From an uncultured Lachnospiraceae bacterium (GTDB lineage: Bacteria; Bacillota; Clostridia; Lachnospirales; Lachnospiraceae): a DNA stretch of 64,000 nt. The notes under the pieces were generated by a model that saw nothing but the letters and a program-made list of their open reading frames with translations, was not told the origin of the DNA and ran no database searches. A program made the position numbers and the translations under genes. The stretch is from assembly GCA_905197485.1 (NCBI GenBank), contig CAJJYZ010000001.1, forward strand, positions 31,489 to 95,488, in the 5' to 3' direction. Positions 27,061 through 36,767 of the stretch are shown piece by piece. The first letter of the stretch is position 1, and each line of letters begins with the position of its first letter.

Positions 27061-27079
27061 TGCGCATCCTGCCGGAGAC

Positions 27080-27120
27080 TTTTTATGATATAGAAACAAA
27101 GTTTCTTATATCATAAAAAA
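27080..27120. terminator. Bidirectional terminator-like hairpin
   Basis: TTTTTATGATATA-GAAAC / GTTTC-T-TATATCATAAAAAA forms a 13-pair stem with one bulge and a three-base loop, with A and T runs at both ends. It closes the MATE/92-residue-gene unit on the minus strand (10 bases after its stop). It directly abuts the GC-rich palindromes at 26992-27060. Confidence 0.75.
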
Positions 27121-27129
27121 CAGATGGAC

Positions 27130-27408
27130 TTATTCGCCCACCTGTTCTGCCATCTGATTCAACCAGTCTACCGCTTCCCATATACCATCTGTTGTAAACG
27201 GAAAATCTTTCGATATCTTTTCTTCGTCTTTTGTCGCTTCCCAGCAATATGCTCCCAACCAGTAAGACGCCCGAATCACATTCTCCTCTTCTGTTTTTTC
27301 TTGATACAGCCGGAATCTCAGCTTCCCGCTGCTTCCTGTAAACGGCTCTTTTTTCAACAGATTGATGCTAATCATGCCCTTCAAGTCAATCAATGTTCTT
27401 CCCTCCAT
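27130..27408 (-). CDS. Small hypothetical protein coupled to a MATE transporter gene
   Basis: A 92-residue soluble protein, not recognised. It starts with MEGRTLIDLKGMISINLLKKEP and ends with a Trp-rich helix (EAVDWLNQMAEQVGE). The ATG at 27408 has GGAAAGGAAG directly before it and overlaps the last 19 bases of the MATE gene, so it is likely translated with it. A longer frame to 27456 is possible but lacks a ribosome site. No signal peptide or membrane helix is seen. Confidence 0.6.
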   Translation of the reverse strand: MEGRTLIDLKGMISINLLKKEPFTGSSGKLRFRLYQEKTEEENVIRASYWLGAYCWEATKDEEKISKDFPFTTDGIWEAVDWLNQMAEQVGE

Positions 27409-28733
27409 CTTCCTTTCCACGTATAGACAATCATCATCACAGCTCCGATAAACCATGACAACGGATATACGACATAAATTCCTCGAATCGTTTCAAAGCC
27501 CGGCACGACAAACTGTACCCAAATCACACGGAACACGCAGAGCGCCAACAATGTAATGACCATCGGAGGAATCGTTCTTCCGGTTCCTCTGACCGTTCCT
27601 GCAAGCGAGTGCATGATTCCCAAAAAGAAATAGAACGGGCAGAAATATTTTGTTGCCAATACGCCGTAAGCAATCACTTCTGTATCGCTTGTAAAAATAC
27701 TGATGATTGGCTTTGCAAATGTAAGCAAAAGGACTCCTGTCACAACTGTATAGATAATGCTCATGGCAAGCGTCACCCACATGCCTTTTTTCACCCGGTC
27801 TTTCTTTCCCGCTCCATAATTCTGTCCGGTAAATGTTGTCGCAGCCATGCTGAAACTCATAACCGGAAGGATATTGAATCCATCAACCTTCAAATACGCG
27901 CTGAAACCTGCCACCGCATTTGTGCCGAATCCGTTCACTCCTGTCTGTACCAGAACATTGGATAAAGAAATTACCATGTTCTGAATCCCAGACGGCAGGC
28001 CAATCTGTATAATCCTTGCCGCCATGTGTCTGTGAATCCTGATTTTCCTCAATGTCACCTGGTATTTATCCGGAACCCGCATAAGAAATCCTACAATCAA
28101 AATGCTGGAAATCAACTGACAGATATCGGTTGCAATCGCGGCTCCCGCTACCCCCATTTTCAGCACCGCAATGAAAAATACGTCTAATCCGATATTTAAA
28201 AATGATGCGACTCCAAGATACATCAAGGAACGTTTTGAGTTTCCGACCGCATTTAAAATACCTGCCGCCATATTGTAAATGACGTTAAATACCACTCCCG
28301 CGAAATATACTCTCAAATATTCTACCGACTGGTCCATGATATCTTCCGGCGTCTTCATCCACACAAGAATCTGCGGGCTGACCGCGATTCCTACTACTGT
28401 CAAAATCAGTCCGAGAACTACCGCGATTCCGAGCGCCGTATGTACCGCATCCTGCACTTTTTCTCTGTCTCCCGCTCCATATAGCTGCGCGACTACCACT
28501 CCTGCTCCCGTTGCCGCTCCTGTACTGAACGCAATCAGCAGATAGAGCAAAGAAGAGCTTGCCCCGACCGCCGCCAGCGCATCACTTCCTACAAAGTTTC
28601 CTACAATCACAGAATCCATCGTATTATACATCTGTTGCAGCAAGTTTCCCAAAATCAACGGAATCGAAAACCATAAAATCTGCTTCCATATATTCCCTTC
28701 CGTCATTAAAATTGTCTTTTGTCTCTTTCCCAT
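27390..28733 (-). CDS. MATE family multidrug efflux protein
   Basis: A 447-residue, 12-helix MATE transporter, which uses Na+ or H+ gradients to export organic cations and drugs. The start at 28733 (MGKRQKTILMTEGNIWKQI) has GGAGAGAAGGA just before it. The duplicated family signatures are visible: SIPLILGNLLQQMYNTMDSVIVGNFVG in the first half and GLPSGIQNMVISLSNVLVQTGVN in the second, with LKVDGFNILPVMSFSMAATTFTGQNYGAG. The substrate cannot be predicted. A small gene overlaps its 3' end. Confidence 0.93.
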   Translation of the reverse strand: MGKRQKTILMTEGNIWKQILWFSIPLILGNLLQQMYNTMDSVIVGNFVGSDALAAVGASSSLLYLLIAFSTGAATGAGVVVAQLYGAGDREKVQDAVHTALGIAVVLGLILTVVGIAVSPQILVWMKTPEDIMDQSVEYLRVYFAGVVFNVIYNMAAGILNAVGNSKRSLMYLGVASFLNIGLDVFFIAVLKMGVAGAAIATDICQLISSILIVGFLMRVPDKYQVTLRKIRIHRHMAARIIQIGLPSGIQNMVISLSNVLVQTGVNGFGTNAVAGFSAYLKVDGFNILPVMSFSMAATTFTGQNYGAGKKDRVKKGMWVTLAMSIIYTVVTGVLLLTFAKPIISIFTSDTEVIAYGVLATKYFCPFYFFLGIMHSLAGTVRGTGRTIPPMVITLLALCVFRVIWVQFVVPGFETIRGIYVVYPLSWFIGAVMMIVYTWKGRWREEH

Positions 28734-28841
28734 TCCTTCTCTCCTTCTATCCGTTCCATACAGTATACTGTCTTCTCGTATGCAAGTATAGCACCAACTG
28801 AAAAGAGACACAAGATAGAATCCACCTCATGTCTCTCTCTT

Positions 28842-29684
28842 CTATTTTATATAACGCTTCAGTTCCCCACACAAATATGGAATCTGTTCCTGAAAATTCA
28901 CCGCGTAGGTTCTTGCATCCTCATCCGCCATCGTTCCTTCGATACAAGCCACCACAAAATCTGCCGCAAGCTTCAGCGAATCTTCCAGGGAAAGTCCCCG
29001 CATCAGCCCACCTACTACAACAGAAGAATAGGCATCTCCTGTTCCATGAAAACTCTTAGAACATTTCTTCGTGAAATACTCAAATCTCTCGCCCTTCTGA
29101 TTCAATGCAGCCACTCCAAGCTTATCTTCCTCATAGCTGACTCCTGTAATCGCCGCCGTCTTGCATCCAAGTTCCAGAAGTTTCTCCAGAAGTTCCTGTA
29201 TATACGTGCTGTCATATTCTGTCCGATATGGCATTCCTGTCAGCAGCGCGGCTTCTGTCATATTCGGAATAATCACATCCGCTTTGGCACAGACTTTTGC
29301 CATCTCCGACGGGAACATCTCATCAAATGCCTGATAGAGCTTCCCGTTATCTGCCATTGCCGGGTCTACCACAATCACGTTCCCTTCTTTCCTGAATCTC
29401 TCAAAGAAATCGCATACTTGCTGACACTGTTCTGCCGAAGCCAGATATCCGGTATAAATCCCGTCAAAATCAATATTCTCTTTCTTCCATGCTTCTGCAA
29501 TCGGCTCAATCTGGTCCGATAAGTCCTTCACCGTAAAATTCTTAAACATGGTATGTGTGGAAAGCACTGCCGTCGGCAAGATTCCGCATTCCACTCCCAT
29601 AGCTGAAATGACCGGAAGCGCTACTGTAAGTGAACAGCTTCCCACACAGGATATATCTTGTAAAGTCACAATTCGTTTCATCAT
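28842..29684 (-). CDS. Pyridoxamine/pyridoxal kinase (PdxY-like)
   Basis: A 280-residue ribokinase-fold B6 vitamer kinase that would phosphorylate pyridoxal or pyridoxamine for salvage to PLP. The N-terminus RIVTLQDISCVGSCSLTVALPVISAMG and LPTAVLSTHTM are characteristic. DPAMADNGKLY is present, then VIIPNMTEAALLTG, and the catalytic/anion-hole motif GTGDAYSSVVVGG near residue 215. The GGAGG ribosome site is six bases before the ATG. It is transcribed alone, downstream of the AGCS symporter gene. Confidence 0.9.
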   Translation of the reverse strand: MMKRIVTLQDISCVGSCSLTVALPVISAMGVECGILPTAVLSTHTMFKNFTVKDLSDQIEPIAEAWKKENIDFDGIYTGYLASAEQCQQVCDFFERFRKEGNVIVVDPAMADNGKLYQAFDEMFPSEMAKVCAKADVIIPNMTEAALLTGMPYRTEYDSTYIQELLEKLLELGCKTAAITGVSYEEDKLGVAALNQKGERFEYFTKKCSKSFHGTGDAYSSVVVGGLMRGLSLEDSLKLAADFVVACIEGTMADEDARTYAVNFQEQIPYLCGELKRYIK

Positions 29685-29708
29685 CTTCTACCTCCGTTCT
29701 TATTTGGA

Positions 29709-29775
29709 AGTATAGCAAAAACTGACATGATTAAAAACATCCATTTTACATATTTTTAACCATGCCAGTTCTGCT
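29709..29775 (-). terminator. Possible long-loop terminator after the AGCS symporter gene
   Basis: Minus-strand arms AACTGGCATG and CATGTCAGTT (one mismatch) are followed by TTTTTGCT. The loop is about 37 bases and AT-rich, so the structure is weaker than a standard terminator. Confidence 0.4.
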
Positions 29776-29777
29776 TT

Positions 29778-31202
29778 TTATTTTATTTTTTCTTTTGATT
29801 TTTTCTTTCCTGCTTCGTACTCCTTCAACGCGCCGATTGCCTTCTTTGACATTGGGAATAAAATAAAAATATTAAAAAGTGTCATGAGTCCAACACCTAC
29901 ATCCCCCAAATCCCATACGACTGTGTATGCCGCCAATCCTCCGATAAACAGCATCACAAGCGCCAGAATCTTATATGCAGTCTGAGACATCCAGTTATCT
30001 CCGAACAGGTATGCCACATTGCTTCTCGCATAGAATAAAATTCCAATAAATGTAGAAAAACTAAACAGCCATAGAATCACCGCAATAAAAATCACTCCGA
30101 ATTGTCCCATATGATACTGCATCGCACCCTGCAGGAAATCCATTCCGACCGCTCCCTGCGTAAATTCCACCGGAGTTAGAAGCATAATAAACGCAGTACA
30201 GCTACAAATTACAATCGTGTCAATGAACACGCCAAGCGCCTGCACAAGTCCTACCTTCACCGGATGGTCTGTCTCCGCTGTCGCTGCCGCACAAGGCGCG
30301 GAACCGGAGCCTGCCTCATTAGAAAAAAGTCCACGTTTCACACCGTTCATAATCACCGCGCCGAATCCACCGGCTACGACCTGACGGATTCCAAACGCCT
30401 CCGAGAAGATTCTTCCGAACACTTCCGGAAGCTGCCCGATATTCAACAAGATAATCACGACTGTTACGACAAAATAGCATCCCGCCATAATCGGAACGAG
30501 GACGTCCAACACCTTCACCGTTGCATTCTTACGAAGCACAATGATTGCCGCAAGCACAACAAGCGCAACGGTTGTATAAATTGGCGGAATGTGAAACGCA
30601 TTATCAAAAGCCGAAGTCACAGAATTACTGATAACCTGGCTGATTCCACACCAGCAGATTAATCCCGAAATCGCAAACAACACCGGAAGGATCCGATACC
30701 GTTTTACCTTACCGCTCTTTTCCTCCAAATATTTATGAATATAATACGCCGGACCGCCGCGATATCCGCCGTAAAGCGGGTCTTTTTCCTTATAAAGCTG
30801 TGCCAGAGTCGCCTCGATGAACGCGGTGGAAGAACCAATCAGAGCCGTCACCCACATCCAGAATACCGCTCCTGCGCCTCCTGCGGAAATCGCCGCCACA
30901 ACACCGACCAGATTCCCCATTCCGACGCGGGTAGCCGTCGATACAACCAAAGACTGCACGACAGAAATCGCGCCTCCCCTTTTCTTACCTTCCTTTTTCT
31001 CCAAAAGCGTATGTATCATATCCGGAAATAATCTCACCGGAAGGAATCTCGTCTTCACCGTAAAATAAATTCCTGCCGGAATCAAAATGATTACAAGTAA
31101 CGATAATGGAAGCATCTGGCCTCCCGGCAAGGGAATCGAAATCAAGTCTCCCCATAAGAAATTGTACACTGCTTTTATCAGATTCACAATTGCATCAACC
31201 AT
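29778..31202 (-). CDS. Sodium:alanine symporter, AGCS family
   Basis: A 474-residue membrane protein of the alanine/glycine:cation symporter family (AgcS/AlsT). It has about 11 helices. Family motifs are GNLVGVVAAISAGGAGAVFWMW near residue 95, YGGYRGGPAYYI, and the highly conserved GLFSNEAGSGSAPCAAA near residue 300. The C-terminus is basic (KKKSKEKIK). It imports small neutral amino acids with Na+. It is a single gene bounded by 90-120 bases on either side. The 125-base gap upstream (31203-31327) shows no riboswitch. Confidence 0.93.
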   Translation of the reverse strand: MVDAIVNLIKAVYNFLWGDLISIPLPGGQMLPLSLLVIILIPAGIYFTVKTRFLPVRLFPDMIHTLLEKKEGKKRGGAISVVQSLVVSTATRVGMGNLVGVVAAISAGGAGAVFWMWVTALIGSSTAFIEATLAQLYKEKDPLYGGYRGGPAYYIHKYLEEKSGKVKRYRILPVLFAISGLICWCGISQVISNSVTSAFDNAFHIPPIYTTVALVVLAAIIVLRKNATVKVLDVLVPIMAGCYFVVTVVIILLNIGQLPEVFGRIFSEAFGIRQVVAGGFGAVIMNGVKRGLFSNEAGSGSAPCAAATAETDHPVKVGLVQALGVFIDTIVICSCTAFIMLLTPVEFTQGAVGMDFLQGAMQYHMGQFGVIFIAVILWLFSFSTFIGILFYARSNVAYLFGDNWMSQTAYKILALVMLFIGGLAAYTVVWDLGDVGVGLMTLFNIFILFPMSKKAIGALKEYEAGKKKSKEKIK

Positions 31203-31327
31203 TTTGTTTTATCCTCTCTCTTTCTCATTCTCTTTCTGCTTCCGCAGCACTGATTTCATTCTAACACAAAATGATTTCTTTGCATATACTTTATCGCTTT
31301 AAAATTATATATCTTTGATGTGGTAAA

Positions 31328-32701
31328 TTATTTATTTTCTTTTCTCTTGAGCAAAGCGACTGTTTCCACATGAACTGTGTGAACAAACTGGTCAACCGCC
31401 ACGCATTTTACCACTTCATATCCCCTTGCCTGCATCATCTCCAGGTCTCTTGCGAGGCTTGTCACTTTGCAGGAAATATACACAATCTTGTCTACCCCAT
31501 AGTCCAGAATCTTCGGGAGCGCTTTCGGATGAATCCCATCTCTTGGCGGGTCCAACACAATGACATCCGGTTTTTCTTCAATCTCATCCAATACTTTGAA
31601 TACATCCCCTGCGATAAATTTACAGTTGAACAAGCCATTATGTTTTGCATTTTCCTTCGCAGCTTCCACCGCTTCTTCTATGATTTCCACTCCGATAACC
31701 TCTTTTGCCACCGGCGCAAGCATCTGTCCAATCGTTCCTGTCCCGCTGAACAAATCGTAGACGGTCAGATTGTGGATGTCCCCGATATACTCTCTTACCG
31801 TCTCATAGAGCACCTCTGCCCCTCTTGAATTCGGCTGGAAGAAAGAAAATGGTGTAATCTTGAATTCCATTCCAAGAAGCTCTTCATAGAAATAATCCTG
31901 TCCATAGAGGATTCTTGTCTCATCACTCTGCACCACATCCGAAAGAGAATCATTCAAAATGTGCAGGATTCCAACAATCTTTCCTTCTAAATCAAGGGCA
32001 AGCAGTTTCTCTACAAGCGGCTGCATTTCATGCTCTTCCTGTGTTGTTGTCACAAGGTTTACAAGAATTTCCCCTGTCTTATCTCCTCTTCTCAGAAGAA
32101 GGTGACGAAGATATCCCACATGCTGCATCTTCTTATAATAGCTGACATTTTTTTCCTGAAAATGCTCCAAGACACAGAGAAGAATCTTGGTTAAATCTTT
32201 ATGTACAAGCTTGCAGTCTCCTGCCGTCAGCACATCATAGGTGCTTCCTTTCTTATGGAGTCCCAAAGAAAGCGGTCCGTCTTTATACTCATCGCCAAAA
32301 GAGAATTCCATCTTGTTCCGGTAAGAGAATTCTTTCGGACTTGCCTTCACTCCCTCGAAAACATATTCTCCTTGAACGACAGCGTCCAGAATCTCTTTCA
32401 CCTGCTGCCCTTTCATCTTCATCTGCTCTTCGTAAGACATGGTTTGGTACATACAGCCTCCGCATGCCGGGAAAATGCTGCATACCGGCTCTCTTGTCTC
32501 AAGAGGAGAGGTTTCCAATACTTCCAAAAGTCGTCCCTCTGCTTTCCCTTTTCGAAGTTTGTTCACACAGAACTTCACTTTCTGTCCCGGAATTCCGTTT
32601 TTTACAATGACACGTTTCCCTTCCTCCGGAACTGTTACGATTCCTTTATTCGGAAACTCTACCTTCTCAATCATTCCTTCATAAATCTGTCCTTTTTTCA
32701 T
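31328..32701 (-). CDS. rlmD: 23S rRNA (uracil-C5)-methyltransferase, RlmD/RumA family
   Basis: A 457-residue TrmA/RlmC/RlmD-family enzyme methylating a uridine of 23S rRNA. The N-terminal TRAM RNA-binding domain is at residues 1-60. An iron-sulfur cysteine cluster is at about 72-85 (CSIFPACGGC) with a fourth Cys later. The SAM domain shows YDLFSGTGTIGQML and VLDPPRDGIHPKAL, and the catalytic Cys is in VYISCKVTSLARDL. Clostridia often carry several paralogues, so whether U747 or U1939 is the target is not decided. The GGAG site is seven bases upstream of ATG. Confidence 0.88.
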   Translation of the reverse strand: MKKGQIYEGMIEKVEFPNKGIVTVPEEGKRVIVKNGIPGQKVKFCVNKLRKGKAEGRLLEVLETSPLETREPVCSIFPACGGCMYQTMSYEEQMKMKGQQVKEILDAVVQGEYVFEGVKASPKEFSYRNKMEFSFGDEYKDGPLSLGLHKKGSTYDVLTAGDCKLVHKDLTKILLCVLEHFQEKNVSYYKKMQHVGYLRHLLLRRGDKTGEILVNLVTTTQEEHEMQPLVEKLLALDLEGKIVGILHILNDSLSDVVQSDETRILYGQDYFYEELLGMEFKITPFSFFQPNSRGAEVLYETVREYIGDIHNLTVYDLFSGTGTIGQMLAPVAKEVIGVEIIEEAVEAAKENAKHNGLFNCKFIAGDVFKVLDEIEEKPDVIVLDPPRDGIHPKALPKILDYGVDKIVYISCKVTSLARDLEMMQARGYEVVKCVAVDQFVHTVHVETVALLKRKENK

Positions 32702-32724
32702 CTATCATAATCTCCATTCATTTT

Positions 32725-32755
32725 AAAAGGACGCAGCCACTTCAACTACGTCCTT
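32725..32755 (-). terminator. Terminator after the 82-residue acidic membrane protein gene
   Basis: Minus-strand stem AAGGACG / CGTCCTT with a 15-base loop followed by only four T. It lies 20 bases after the stop codon and 24 bases before the rlmD start. Confidence 0.5.
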
Positions 32756-32774
32756 CTCGTCTTATCATCCAATT

Positions 32775-33023
32775 CTAAACTTCGTCTGCATCTCCGAAAA
32801 ATTCATCATCATCGAAATCATCTTCAAAATCTTCATCGAAGTCTTCCAGATAATCCGGTGTAAAGAAAGAATATACTGCATAAGCAATTCCTGCTACTGC
32901 TGCAATTACACCAATAATTGCGAGAACCCAAAGAATTGTTGTCTTTGCCTTATCTTCATCTTTCTTGTGTAATAATTCACTCATTTTAGATGCTGCGATA
33001 ATATCTTCAAATTTGCTGCTCAT
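32775..33023 (-). CDS. Small single-helix membrane protein with acidic Phe/Asp tail
   Basis: An 82-residue protein with three parts. A charged cytoplasmic N-terminus (MSSKFEDIIAASKMSELLHKK) is followed by one membrane helix at about 28-52 (TTILWVLAIIGVIAAVAGIAYAV split). The last 28 residues are almost all Asp, Glu and Phe (EDFDEDFEDDFDDDEFF). Similar small proteins occur in Lachnospiraceae without known function. AAAGGATG precedes the ATG. A comparable acidic Phe-rich tract is found in the protein at 51900-52283. Confidence 0.7.
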   Translation of the reverse strand: MSSKFEDIIAASKMSELLHKKDEDKAKTTILWVLAIIGVIAAVAGIAYAVYSFFTPDYLEDFDEDFEDDFDDDEFFGDADEV

Positions 33024-33120
33024 AAATACACATCCTTTCTCTTTCTAATTCATAAGATACAATTATCATTGTTATCATTATAACACCAATGTCTGACTTT
33101 TACTACTGATTTATCAGTTT

Positions 33121-35346
33121 TTATATCTTTTGTAGTTTTGCAAATGTTGCAAACATTTTCTTCACTCCTACATGGTCGAACTGTACCGTCACTTCGTAGT
33201 CTCTGCCTCCTGCGTTCATTCCGATTACAAGCCCTTCCCCGAATTTAATATGTTTCACTCTGTCTCCCACATCATATCCCGGACCATCAGCATTCATTGT
33301 ACCAAACTGCTGAATCGGCTTCGGTGTCTGGGATGCCTTTGCGTGAAAACTCTGCTTTGCCTGCATATATGCGGTAGGCTTCGGCATCTCCATGTTTTCT
33401 TTTCTCACCGTATTTCCTGTGGACAAAAGATACACCGGAACTTCCTTCAAGAATCGCGACATCTTATTATATTGCGTTTCCCCGCGAATCATTCGTCTCC
33501 TCGCATAAGTGAAAATCAACTCTTCTTTTGCTCTGGTGATTCCCACATAGCAAAGCCGCCGTTCTTCTTCGATTTCCATCGGGTCATCCGACGTAATCGT
33601 CATATAACTCGGAAACAATCCGTCTTCCATCCCCGCCAGATACACGCGTGGAAATTCCAGTCCTTTTGCGCTATGTAACGTCATTAATACCACATAATCA
33701 CTGTTTTCATCCAGGCTGTCGATATCGGCGACAAGCGCTACCTCCTCCAGAAAACCACTCAACGTCGGTCTCTCATTTTCACAGGATTCCTCGTAAGCAA
33801 CCATCTTATTCTTCAACTCGTCAATATTTTCCATACGAGCTTCTGCTTCCTCGTCTCCTTCGGCTTCCAGATATTCTTTATAACATGTCATCTCTATAAT
33901 CTCATCCAGCAATTCCGAAATGCCAAGATTCGACGACGCTTGTTTCAGATGCTCAATCAAGGCAACAAACGAATCCAGCTTCGCGATTCCTCTCCCGATA
34001 CCCGGAATCATAGCGGCGCTGCAAAGCGCATCATAAAACGAAATTCCACGCTCCAATGCATTTTCCTGCACCCTATTCATTGTCGTCGCGCCGATTCCCC
34101 GCTTCGGCACGTTCAGTATTCTCTTGACCGCCAAATCGTCTTTCCCATTATCAATGGTTTTCAAATAGGCAAGCAAATCTTTGATTTCCCGCCTTGCATA
34201 GAAGTTGACCCCTCCAACCACTTTATACGGAATATTGGCTGTCACAAATTTCTCTTCGAACATACGGGACTGTGCGTTAGTTCGATACAAAATGGCATGG
34301 TCATGGTACGTTCCCGAACCGCTTGCCACCTTCTTCTGAATGTCTCCGACGATATACTCTGCCTCCTCATAAGCAGAATCAAATTCTCGAAAACGGATTT
34401 TCTCGCCTTCTCCGTTTTCCGTCCAAAGACGCTTGTCTTTTCGGCCCACATTGTGGCTAATCACCGCATTTGCCGCATCCAAAATGTTGAATGTGGAACG
34501 ATAATTCTGCTCCAACTTCAGAACCTTTGCATCCTCGAACTCTTTTTCAAAGTTCAAAATATTATGGATATTCGCTCCCCGAAACTTATAGATGGACTGG
34601 TCGTCGTCTCCGACAACACAAAGGTTCTTATATTTTCCCGCCAAAATGCGAATCAACTGGAACTGCACCGTATTCGTGTCCTGATATTCATCCACCATAA
34701 TATAGCGGAACCGTTCCTGATAATATTCCAGTACATCCGGCTGAGTCTCAAAAAGCTGAACCGTTTTCAATAATAAATCATCAAAATCCAACGCATTATT
34801 TGATTTCAGCGTTTTCTCATACTCTTCATATACTTCTGCGATTTTTTTCTGTCTGAAATCTCCTCCCGCACGCAGGCGGAATTCTTCCGGCACAATCATC
34901 TCATTCTTTGCGGAAGAAATGGCATTTAACAGCGCCCTTTCTTTGAAATTCTTCGTGTCGACCTGTAAAAATCTGCAAACGTCCTTCATCACCGACTTCT
35001 GGTCGTCCGCGTCATAGATTGTAAAATTTGTATCATACCCAAGACGGTCAATAAATCTTCTTAAAATCCGCACACACATCGAATGAAACGTACTGACCCA
35101 GATACTCTCCGAGCCAAATCCGACAAGATTATCCACTCGTTCTCTCATCTCGCCTGCCGCTTTGTTCGTAAATGTAATCGCAAGAATATTCCAGGGATTG
35201 ATTCCCTTTTCTTCTATTAAATAGGCAATCCTGTGGGTCAGCACTCTCGTTTTCCCAGAACCTGCCCCCGCAAGAATCAAAAGAGGTCCTTCCGTATAGA
35301 ATACCGCCTCTTTCTGCTCTGCATTTAATGTATCATATATGCTCAT
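33121..35346 (-). CDS. pcrA: ATP-dependent DNA helicase PcrA (UvrD family)
   Basis: A 741-residue superfamily 1A 3'-5' helicase for repair, replication restart and plasmid replication. Motifs in order are the Q motif (LNAEQKEAV), Walker A AGAGSGKT at 26-33, ITFTNKAAGEMRERV, Walker B MVDEYQDTN, VVGDDDQSIYKFRGA, LEQNYRST, and MTLHSAKGLEFPRVYLAGMEDGLFP. The last is VGITRAKEELIFTYA. The C-terminal 70 residues include the PcrA tail that contacts RNA polymerase (GDRVKHIKFGEGLVIGMNAG...VTVQFD). The length fits. The start has GGAAAGGGAG, and its stop lies 97 bases from the acidic-tail protein gene. Confidence 0.97.
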   Translation of the reverse strand: MSIYDTLNAEQKEAVFYTEGPLLILAGAGSGKTRVLTHRIAYLIEEKGINPWNILAITFTNKAAGEMRERVDNLVGFGSESIWVSTFHSMCVRILRRFIDRLGYDTNFTIYDADDQKSVMKDVCRFLQVDTKNFKERALLNAISSAKNEMIVPEEFRLRAGGDFRQKKIAEVYEEYEKTLKSNNALDFDDLLLKTVQLFETQPDVLEYYQERFRYIMVDEYQDTNTVQFQLIRILAGKYKNLCVVGDDDQSIYKFRGANIHNILNFEKEFEDAKVLKLEQNYRSTFNILDAANAVISHNVGRKDKRLWTENGEGEKIRFREFDSAYEEAEYIVGDIQKKVASGSGTYHDHAILYRTNAQSRMFEEKFVTANIPYKVVGGVNFYARREIKDLLAYLKTIDNGKDDLAVKRILNVPKRGIGATTMNRVQENALERGISFYDALCSAAMIPGIGRGIAKLDSFVALIEHLKQASSNLGISELLDEIIEMTCYKEYLEAEGDEEAEARMENIDELKNKMVAYEESCENERPTLSGFLEEVALVADIDSLDENSDYVVLMTLHSAKGLEFPRVYLAGMEDGLFPSYMTITSDDPMEIEEERRLCYVGITRAKEELIFTYARRRMIRGETQYNKMSRFLKEVPVYLLSTGNTVRKENMEMPKPTAYMQAKQSFHAKASQTPKPIQQFGTMNADGPGYDVGDRVKHIKFGEGLVIGMNAGGRDYEVTVQFDHVGVKKMFATFAKLQKI

Positions 35347-35362
35347 ATTGTCTCCCTTTCCG

Positions 35363-36658
35363 CTAGTTTCTCGGTTCTTCCTGCATGATTCGCAAGATTT
35401 CCTTGTCCATATCCTTCATACCATACAGACCGATTCTTGCCATATTTTGAATACATTGCTCCGGTGTCTCGGCACAGATTCCATCACTGACGCGAAGCGG
35501 CGCATGATGAATCGCAGTAATCGCGCTCATAAGCGCTGCAGAAGAACCTGTTGCAACTTTCAATGCACATCCTACTTTCCCACCATCACAAATCATCCCT
35601 GTGACAGTACCGGACATATTGCGAATCGCATATCCAATCTGCTCGTCTGTTCCACCGAACACATACGTCATTCCGGCCGCTGCCGCCGTCGAAGAAGCCA
35701 TCACACAGGAACACATCGGCGATAATTTCCCAATCCAGGCATTCATATACCGGTTGATAAGATGGGCAAATGCAAGGGCACGTACTTTCTTCTCCCTGGA
35801 AGCGCAAACTGCATCCGCCGCCTCACTTACTGGAAAAATGACGACAAGTCCTTTCGTTCCGGCGCCGGAACTGCTCATCGTAGGAAGCGGGCATCCGTCC
35901 AGCCTGCTCTCTGCCGCCGCGCTTACTTTCTGTATCACGCGCGCCAAAAGATTCTCTCCCAAAATAGACGTCTTCGTCTCTGTCCGGATTGCATCTGCAA
36001 TCCCAATTCCTATCTTCTCATGCTCGGAATACGAAGCAAGTGATTCATTCATCTCTACACCATCTAATAAAAAGTATAATGCTTCTTCCGGAGCCAAATC
36101 CACCAATTTTCGGATTTCCGCAATCGTCATCTCTTTCAAGGCTTGAACCAGACTGTCTTCCGCATTTCCTCCCTGCCTGCCTTCCTCTTCCATAATCACA
36201 ACTCCATTCTTACGAAGTTCTGCCACATGGGTATGTGCATTCCGAATGACGCAGCAGCTCATCTCATGCTCTGTACGAAGCACACATTTCACATATAGGC
36301 CGCGCTCCTCTTCCTTCCACTGTACCTTCACATTTCCTGATTCTACCAATGCCGTTGCCTCTTTCAGAATCTCCGGCGTAATGTCTTCCAGCATCTCCAG
36401 CTTCTTCTCCGGATTCCTGAGAAATGCTCCTAAGGCTGCCGCATAGTTCAATCCCACTTCCGAACAGTTTGGTATCCCTGCCGACATTCCGTTTTTATAA
36501 ATTCCGGAATTGACTTCCACTTCTATGTCTATCACGTTTTCTTCTAATAAATTTCCCGCATTCGCCGCACAAAAAGCCACGCAAACCGGCTCTGTACACC
36601 CAAGCGCCGGAACGACATCTTTCCTCAATAATTCTATCATCTGTTGTACTGTCAACAT
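35363..36658 (-). CDS. L-cysteine desulfidase family protein (CdsB / UPF0597, copy 2)
   Basis: A 431-residue paralogue of the gene at 1466-2743. The start MLTVQQMIELLRKDVVPALGCTEPVCVAFC is chosen for the AGAGG site nine bases before ATG 36658; ATG 36667 is the alternative. Conserved pieces are GCTEP, SSGAGTKGLVVIFPV, CSCVMASSTAAAAG and CDGGKVGCALKVATG. Against copy 1 it has extra cysteines (SPMCSCV) and differs around the glycine-rich loop, which may mean a different substrate. It ends in TAG, 16 bases upstream of pcrA, so the two may be cotranscribed. Confidence 0.83.
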   Translation of the reverse strand: MLTVQQMIELLRKDVVPALGCTEPVCVAFCAANAGNLLEENVIDIEVEVNSGIYKNGMSAGIPNCSEVGLNYAAALGAFLRNPEKKLEMLEDITPEILKEATALVESGNVKVQWKEEERGLYVKCVLRTEHEMSCCVIRNAHTHVAELRKNGVVIMEEEGRQGGNAEDSLVQALKEMTIAEIRKLVDLAPEEALYFLLDGVEMNESLASYSEHEKIGIGIADAIRTETKTSILGENLLARVIQKVSAAAESRLDGCPLPTMSSSGAGTKGLVVIFPVSEAADAVCASREKKVRALAFAHLINRYMNAWIGKLSPMCSCVMASSTAAAAGMTYVFGGTDEQIGYAIRNMSGTVTGMICDGGKVGCALKVATGSSAALMSAITAIHHAPLRVSDGICAETPEQCIQNMARIGLYGMKDMDKEILRIMQEEPRN

Positions 36659-36767
36659 GTTCTTCATCCTCTTCTTATCGAATATACGTTCCCTTGTATT
36701 GTAACACATCGCTCCCTGCATCGCAACCATCCTATATCATATATTTTTATACTTCTTTTATTCCTTC

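Noticed and set aside
27390..28811. Use of the most upstream start codons in several genes (MATE, kinase at 25054, cls, dppD, dppF)
   Set aside because: The extended N-termini lack ribosome sites, run through promoters or neighbouring genes, and differ from family starts; internal ATGs with good Shine-Dalgarno sites were used.
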